Shown piece by piece: positions 60,378-64,000 of a DNA stretch of 64,000 nt; position 1 is the stretch's first letter; each line of letters starts with the position of its first letter. Origin of the DNA: Paenibacillus sp. Root444D2 (GTDB taxonomy: Bacteria > Bacillota > Bacilli > Paenibacillales > NBRC-103111); contig NZ_LMEO01000010.1 of NCBI RefSeq assembly GCF_001426375.1, forward strand, positions 41,941 to 105,940. The letters are read 5' to 3'. Under the pieces are notes generated by a model, which did no database searches, was not told the origin of the DNA, and worked only from the letters and a program-made list of their open reading frames with translations. A program made the translations under genes and the position numbers.

Positions 60378-61367
60378 ATGGAAAGCTTTGGGGCTTTGAT
60401 AGTGGAACGATCAGAGGAGCAGTTTACCGCCAATGTGAAAGATCTGCAGCTGGAGGACTTACCACCAGGTGAAGTGACGATCCGTGTTTTATATTCTGGA
60501 ATTAATTATAAAGATGCTCTGGCTCTTAGCCCGAATGGGCGCGTTGTTCGCGCCTATCCGATGGTACCTGGAATTGATTTGGCCGGAACTGTCGTAGCAT
60601 CGTCAGATCGTCGGTTTCGCGAAGGCGATGAGGTATTGGTGACGAGCTACGAGCTTGGTACAGGGCATTACGGCGGATTTAGCGCCTTTGCGCGTGTTCC
60701 GGCTGACTGGGTTGTGCCTCTTCCACAGGGATTAACCCATCGCGAGGCGATGATACTGGGTACGGCGGGATTTACCGCTGCGCTCTCCATACAGCGCATG
60801 GAGGAGAATGGGCTAAGCAAAGAGCAGGGACCCGTGCTTGTTCGCGGTGCAACCGGAGGAGTGGGCAGCAGCAGCGTGTCCATGCTTGCAGCGCTTGGTT
60901 ATGAAGTAGAAGCTAGCACAGGGAAGTCGGCGGATCATCAGTATCTGCTGGATTTAGGGGCAAAGCGGGTATTAACACGGGAGGAGCTTGTTCCCTCTGT
61001 TAGCAAGCCGCTGAATAAGGAATATTGGGCGGGCTCTGTCGATCCCGTTGGGGGTGACTCCCTTGCCCATGTGTTGAGCCAGATCAAGTATGGCGGTTCC
61101 GTTGCCCTGAGTGGTTTGACAGGTGGCGGTGAGTTCGCAGCGTCTGTGTTTCCTTTTATCCTACGAGGTGTGAATGTGTTGGGTATTGATTCGGTTGCTT
61201 GCCGGGCGGAGGTTAGAAAGCCCCTGTGGGAGCGTATTGCAAAGGAACTGAAGCCGAAAGGTCTGGAACAGACGGTCTATCAAGAGGTTACGCTGGATGG
61301 AGTTACGGAGGCTGCTAAGCAGGTTCTGGAAGGGAAGGTCAGAGGAAGAGTGCTTGTCCGATTGTAA
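60378..61367 (+). CDS. YhdH/YhfP-family quinone/acryloyl-CoA oxidoreductase
   Basis: This 329-residue zinc-independent medium-chain dehydrogenase of the YhdH/YhfP/AcuI group reads LYSGINYKDALALSPNG, GIDLAGTVVAS, SYELGTGHYGGFSAFARVPA, and has the NADPH loop VRGATGGVGSSSVSM. The start follows GAGGAG. Members reduce acryloyl-CoA or quinones; the exact substrate here is open. It is possibly first of a unit with the nitrilase 48 bp downstream. Confidence 0.92.
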   Translation: MESFGALIVERSEEQFTANVKDLQLEDLPPGEVTIRVLYSGINYKDALALSPNGRVVRAYPMVPGIDLAGTVVASSDRRFREGDEVLVTSYELGTGHYGGFSAFARVPADWVVPLPQGLTHREAMILGTAGFTAALSIQRMEENGLSKEQGPVLVRGATGGVGSSSVSMLAALGYEVEASTGKSADHQYLLDLGAKRVLTREELVPSVSKPLNKEYWAGSVDPVGGDSLAHVLSQIKYGGSVALSGLTGGGEFAASVFPFILRGVNVLGIDSVACRAEVRKPLWERIAKELKPKGLEQTVYQEVTLDGVTEAAKQVLEGKVRGRVLVRL

Positions 61368-61415
61368 AAGGGAGGCAGGACTTCTTTCATTTAACGAAGT
61401 AAGGAGAGATTGACG

Positions 61416-62273
61416 TTGAAAATGCGCGTTTCTGCGGTGCAATATCATTTGCACACGATACATAGTTTCAAAGAGTTCGCCGCGCAGGTGGAGCATTATG
61501 TGAAGGTGGCTCAGGAGTTTGAGGCAGATTTTGTACTATTTCCTGAACTATTTACGACCCAGTTAATGTCTATAGGTGATGAGAACGGTAAGGCGCTGCC
61601 CATTGAAGCATTGCCGTCGTATACGGATGCTTATCGAACGCTTTTTCAAGGGTTGGCGAAGCAAACGGGGATGTATTTGATCGGCGGCACACATATTACC
61701 TCGGAGGAGGGCAAGCTTTATAACACGGCTCATTTATTTTATCCGGACGGGCGAATAGGGGAGCAGAAGAAGCTGCATATCACCCCGACTGAGGTTAAGG
61801 AATGGAATATGGGTGCTGGGGATTCCTTGCAGGTTTTTGACACGGATAAAGGCCGCATTGCGATTCTGGTCTGTTATGATGTGGAGTTTCCGGAAATCGT
61901 CCGGATGGCGAGAGCGCGCGGAGCGGATGTGCTGTTCGCCCCATCGTGTACGGATGACCGGCACGGATTCCATCGGGTACGTTATACGTGCCATGCTAGA
62001 ACGATTGAAAATCAAATCTACGTGGTCACGACGGGGACTGTCGGGGCGCTGCCAACGGTTGATTTCATGAGGGGGAATTTCGGGCAGGCCGCGGTGTTAA
62101 CACCAAACGATGTGCCTTTTCCGCCCAAGGGAATTTTGGTAGAAGGCGAGATCAACGGTGACATGGTCGTCACGGCCGATTTGGATCTGGAGCTGCTGAA
62201 CCTCGTTCGGGAAAAAGGTTCCGTCACCACGTGGCGTGACCGCCGAACAGATTTGTACACAGATTGGTCTTAA
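61416..62273 (+). CDS. Nitrilase-superfamily carbon-nitrogen hydrolase
   Basis: This 285-residue enzyme has the Glu-Lys-Cys triad: Glu in DFVLFPELFTTQ, Lys in EQKKLHITPTE, Cys in ILVCYDVEFPE. AAGGAG is nine bases from TTG 61416, which I prefer over TTG 61410 or ATG 61422. It is followed after 32 bp by an acetyltransferase gene; in B. subtilis YhcX the same two domains are fused, so these two products probably act together on one amide substrate. Confidence 0.9.
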   Translation: MKMRVSAVQYHLHTIHSFKEFAAQVEHYVKVAQEFEADFVLFPELFTTQLMSIGDENGKALPIEALPSYTDAYRTLFQGLAKQTGMYLIGGTHITSEEGKLYNTAHLFYPDGRIGEQKKLHITPTEVKEWNMGAGDSLQVFDTDKGRIAILVCYDVEFPEIVRMARARGADVLFAPSCTDDRHGFHRVRYTCHARTIENQIYVVTTGTVGALPTVDFMRGNFGQAAVLTPNDVPFPPKGILVEGEINGDMVVTADLDLELLNLVREKGSVTTWRDRRTDLYTDWS

Positions 62274-62305
62274 CGAAGTGAGATCAAGGGGGCTTACAGT
62301 GCACT

Positions 62306-63016
62306 ATGGATTTAGAAGCTGCCAAGCAAGTTATAGAGCCGGGGAAGTTGTACGCTAAAAAATTATACGTCTTCGACGGGGATCAACCGATCGAGGCTGT
62401 GATTCGCAATTATGGAAAAGCCGATTTTGACGCACTCATTCTTATTCAGCAGGAAAGCTTCCCTCCGCCTTTTCCCTCCGAGCTATGGTGGAATGAGGAG
62501 CAGCTCACGGAGCATATCACTCGATTTCCGGAAGGGGCGCTTTGTGTAGAGGTGGCTGGTCAGGTTGTTGGGTCCATAACAGGGCTTCGTGTAGAATATG
62601 AGGAGCAACATGCAGCTGATCATAGTTGGTCAGCTTTGACGGACAATGGGTACATCCGGACGCATCGTCCAGATGGCGACACCCTTTACATTGTGGACAT
62701 ATGTATTATGCCGGCTTATCGCAAATTTGGTCTCGGCAAGTTGATGATGCAGTCTATGTACGAAGTGATTGTGCATCTTGGTTTAAGAAGGCTGCTCGGA
62801 GGCGGGCGGATGCCAGGTTATCACAAGCATGCTGCCGTAATGAGCGCAGATGACTACGTTAGGGCTGTCATGGCGGGCTCGCTGAAGGATCCTGTTATTA
62901 CTTTTTTGCTGCGCTGCGGCCGGACGCCAGTGCAGGTTGTGCCAAATTATTTGCAGGATGAGGAGTCGCTTAACCATGCGCTTTTGATGGAGTGGCGGAA
63001 TCCATTTCGAATATGA
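62306..63016 (+). CDS. GNAT-family N-acetyltransferase (YhcX N-domain-like)
   Basis: This 236-residue protein has the acetyl-CoA fold with VEVAGQVVGSITGLRVEYEE, then LYIVDICIMPAYRKFGLGKL (motif A) and LLGGGRMPGYHKHA. It lies directly after the nitrilase gene and resembles the N-terminal half of YhcX-type fused proteins. The ATG has a rather distant GGGGG site; no better start is seen. Confidence 0.85.
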   Translation: MDLEAAKQVIEPGKLYAKKLYVFDGDQPIEAVIRNYGKADFDALILIQQESFPPPFPSELWWNEEQLTEHITRFPEGALCVEVAGQVVGSITGLRVEYEEQHAADHSWSALTDNGYIRTHRPDGDTLYIVDICIMPAYRKFGLGKLMMQSMYEVIVHLGLRRLLGGGRMPGYHKHAAVMSADDYVRAVMAGSLKDPVITFLLRCGRTPVQVVPNYLQDEESLNHALLMEWRNPFRI

Positions 63017-63037
63017 CGAAGGAGTGAAGTTCTGATT

Positions 63038-63709
63038 ATGGAGTTTATACGGATTACAAGCATAGACAATCCTTTGTTTCGCAGCATGCATGATCTGATG
63101 AAAGAGGTATTTCCGCCAGAAGAGGTGCTCGAATACGCATTGTGGAAAGAACCGCTCGAGGACCCAGGTATCCGGGTATTCGTAGCCGTTCATGAAGGTA
63201 AAGTGGTAGGTACAACGGAGTACCGCTACTATGATGACTTCCAAGTGGCGATGACGGACTTCACCATTATTGGTCAAGCTGGGCTTGGTATCGGTCGGTT
63301 CCTGGCGCGGAAACGCTGGAGCGATCTGGAAGTATTGGCTGCCGAATCTGGCAAGCCGATGCTGGGGATGTTCGCTGAAATTTATGATCCCTATCGGATC
63401 GAAGATCATGCTTTCGGCGGCGTGAAGCCGATGGATCCTTATGTGCGGCGCGAGGTGTTGTCGCATCTGGGCTATAAGCGGATCGACTTCCCATACGTTC
63501 ATCCCTCTTGGGAAAACAATGGAGAAGCGGTTGAGGAACTTGACCTCTGTTTCTTGCCGACAGATGAAGATCAAGCACAGTTAGACGCAGGGATCGTTGT
63601 GAATTTCTTGAAACGCTATTATTCCGTTTTGGCGAATAAGCCGAAGGCTTGGCATGACATGGTTGAGGGGCTTGAGGGGAAAGTGACGTTGGCTTTGAAA
63701 CCTCTGTAG
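63038..63709 (+). CDS. GNAT-like protein, unknown substrate
   Basis: This 223-residue protein has an N-terminal acetyltransferase-like part (HDLMKEVFPPEEVLEYALWK, then FVAVHEGKVVGTTEYRYYDD) and IDFPYVHPSWENNG in the later part. It starts 21 bp after the preceding acetyltransferase, behind GGAG, so it is co-transcribed. Recognition as GNAT is moderate; motif A is partly preserved as GQAGLGIGRFLARKRW. Confidence 0.75.
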   Translation: MEFIRITSIDNPLFRSMHDLMKEVFPPEEVLEYALWKEPLEDPGIRVFVAVHEGKVVGTTEYRYYDDFQVAMTDFTIIGQAGLGIGRFLARKRWSDLEVLAAESGKPMLGMFAEIYDPYRIEDHAFGGVKPMDPYVRREVLSHLGYKRIDFPYVHPSWENNGEAVEELDLCFLPTDEDQAQLDAGIVVNFLKRYYSVLANKPKAWHDMVEGLEGKVTLALKPL

Positions 63710-63722
63710 AGAGCAATCGTGG

Positions 63723-63912
63723 ATAGGAGTCTCTAGAGACTTCTATTTCCTCAGATTAGGCCGAAATTTTAGGGGTAAGAGTCTTTAAAGGCTGTTATTG
63801 GGAAGATTTTTTTGAAATGTATTCTTTTTAGCATTGATAACAGTCTTTAGAGGCTTCTATTTTATTAAAATCTACTGAAAATGGAAAAATAGGAGTCTCT
63901 ACGAGTACGTTT
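63723..63912. repeat. Palindrome array, AGTCTCT/AGAGACT family (copy E1)
   Basis: Palindromes centred at 63734.5, 63786.5, 63848.5 and 63900.5 (spacings 52, 62, 52). Units: AGTCTCT-AGAGACT, AGTCTTT-AAAGGCT, AGTCTTT-AGAGGCT, AGTCTCT-ACGAGTA. The stretch 63710-64000 has no gene; the array may continue past the window. Confidence 0.8.
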
Positions 63913-64000
63913 CACAATTCAAAACCTGCATGGCATAAGGGTTTCCGGAGCATGCAAAAAGGAGAACCTCCCCATCTAATCGAAAGTGTAAGTACCACCA

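Overview
The window looks like a chromosomal segment from a Paenibacillus-type Firmicute (Bacillales, Paenibacillaceae). This rests on strong AGGAGG-type ribosome binding sites, frequent TTG starts, an LplA/LplB/YtcP-style sugar ABC cluster with a membrane-anchored AraC sensor-regulator, an SLH-domain surface protein, a BmrCD-like ABC pair with an attenuator leader, and a glutaminyl-tRNA synthetase (unusual in Bacillales but common in Paenibacillus). I see no rRNA, tRNA, CRISPR, prophage or transposase gene. It reads as core/accessory chromosome with many small intergenic repeat families.

Layout. 1-2.1 kb: a LysR regulator (cut by the left edge) divergent from a non-canonical EPSP synthase. 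2.1-8.4 kb: a carbohydrate ABC importer without its own ATPase, with its sensor/AraC regulator upstream (cre-like site in front). 8.5-13.4 kb: DUF421 membrane protein, SDR, DinB with a WYL regulator, and a secreted VCBS-like protein. 13.5-19.6 kb: M29 aminopeptidase, glnS, and a two-component system followed by a secreted six-repeat protein. 20.3-24.5 kb: winged-helix protein, DUF72, and a Fur-controlled siderophore-binding lipoprotein. 24.1-27.3 kb: DUF2294, an FdhF/YdeP-type molybdopterin oxidoreductase, and a stump of fdhD. 27.4-33.7 kb: HtrA-like protease with three extra C-terminal modules, VanZ, pirin, and a BlaI/M56-peptidase pair whose operator recurs in front of a DUF2231 membrane protein. 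34.2-38.5 kb: leader peptide, attenuator and heterodimeric ABC exporter. 38.6-38.9 kb: a type I toxin-antitoxin-like locus. 39-47.6 kb: NmrA-like protein, rluF, SLH/YcdB protein, ilvA, and a c-di-GMP-I riboswitch driving a GGDEF-EAL protein. 47.9-52.7 kb: nucleoside importer nupNOPQ. 53.5-59.8 kb: SDR, then an AraC regulator divergent from galKET. 60.4-63.7 kb: YhdH/YhfP reductase, nitrilase and two acetyltransferase-like genes.

The most unusual content is in the gene-poor gaps. Seven intergenic arrays consist of short imperfect palindromes. Four are built from TTGTTGTA/TACAACAA, two from CATTGGA/TCCAATG and one from AGTCTCT/AGAGACT. Although the words differ, centre-to-centre spacing is almost always 51-52 or 62 bp, most often in the order 52-62-52, i.e. 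about 5, 6 and 5 turns of B-DNA. Other families are a ~92-bp double-hairpin repeat (three copies), a 40-bp hairpin repeat with compensatory stem changes (four copies), and short 10-11-bp tandem repeats placed next to stop codons.

Regulation is unusually readable here: Fur boxes, a BlaI operator set, a complete leader-peptide attenuator with its antiterminator, a riboswitch, an antisense RNA promoter and many intrinsic terminators. All functional assignments come from reading motifs in the translated sequence. No database or folding program was run.
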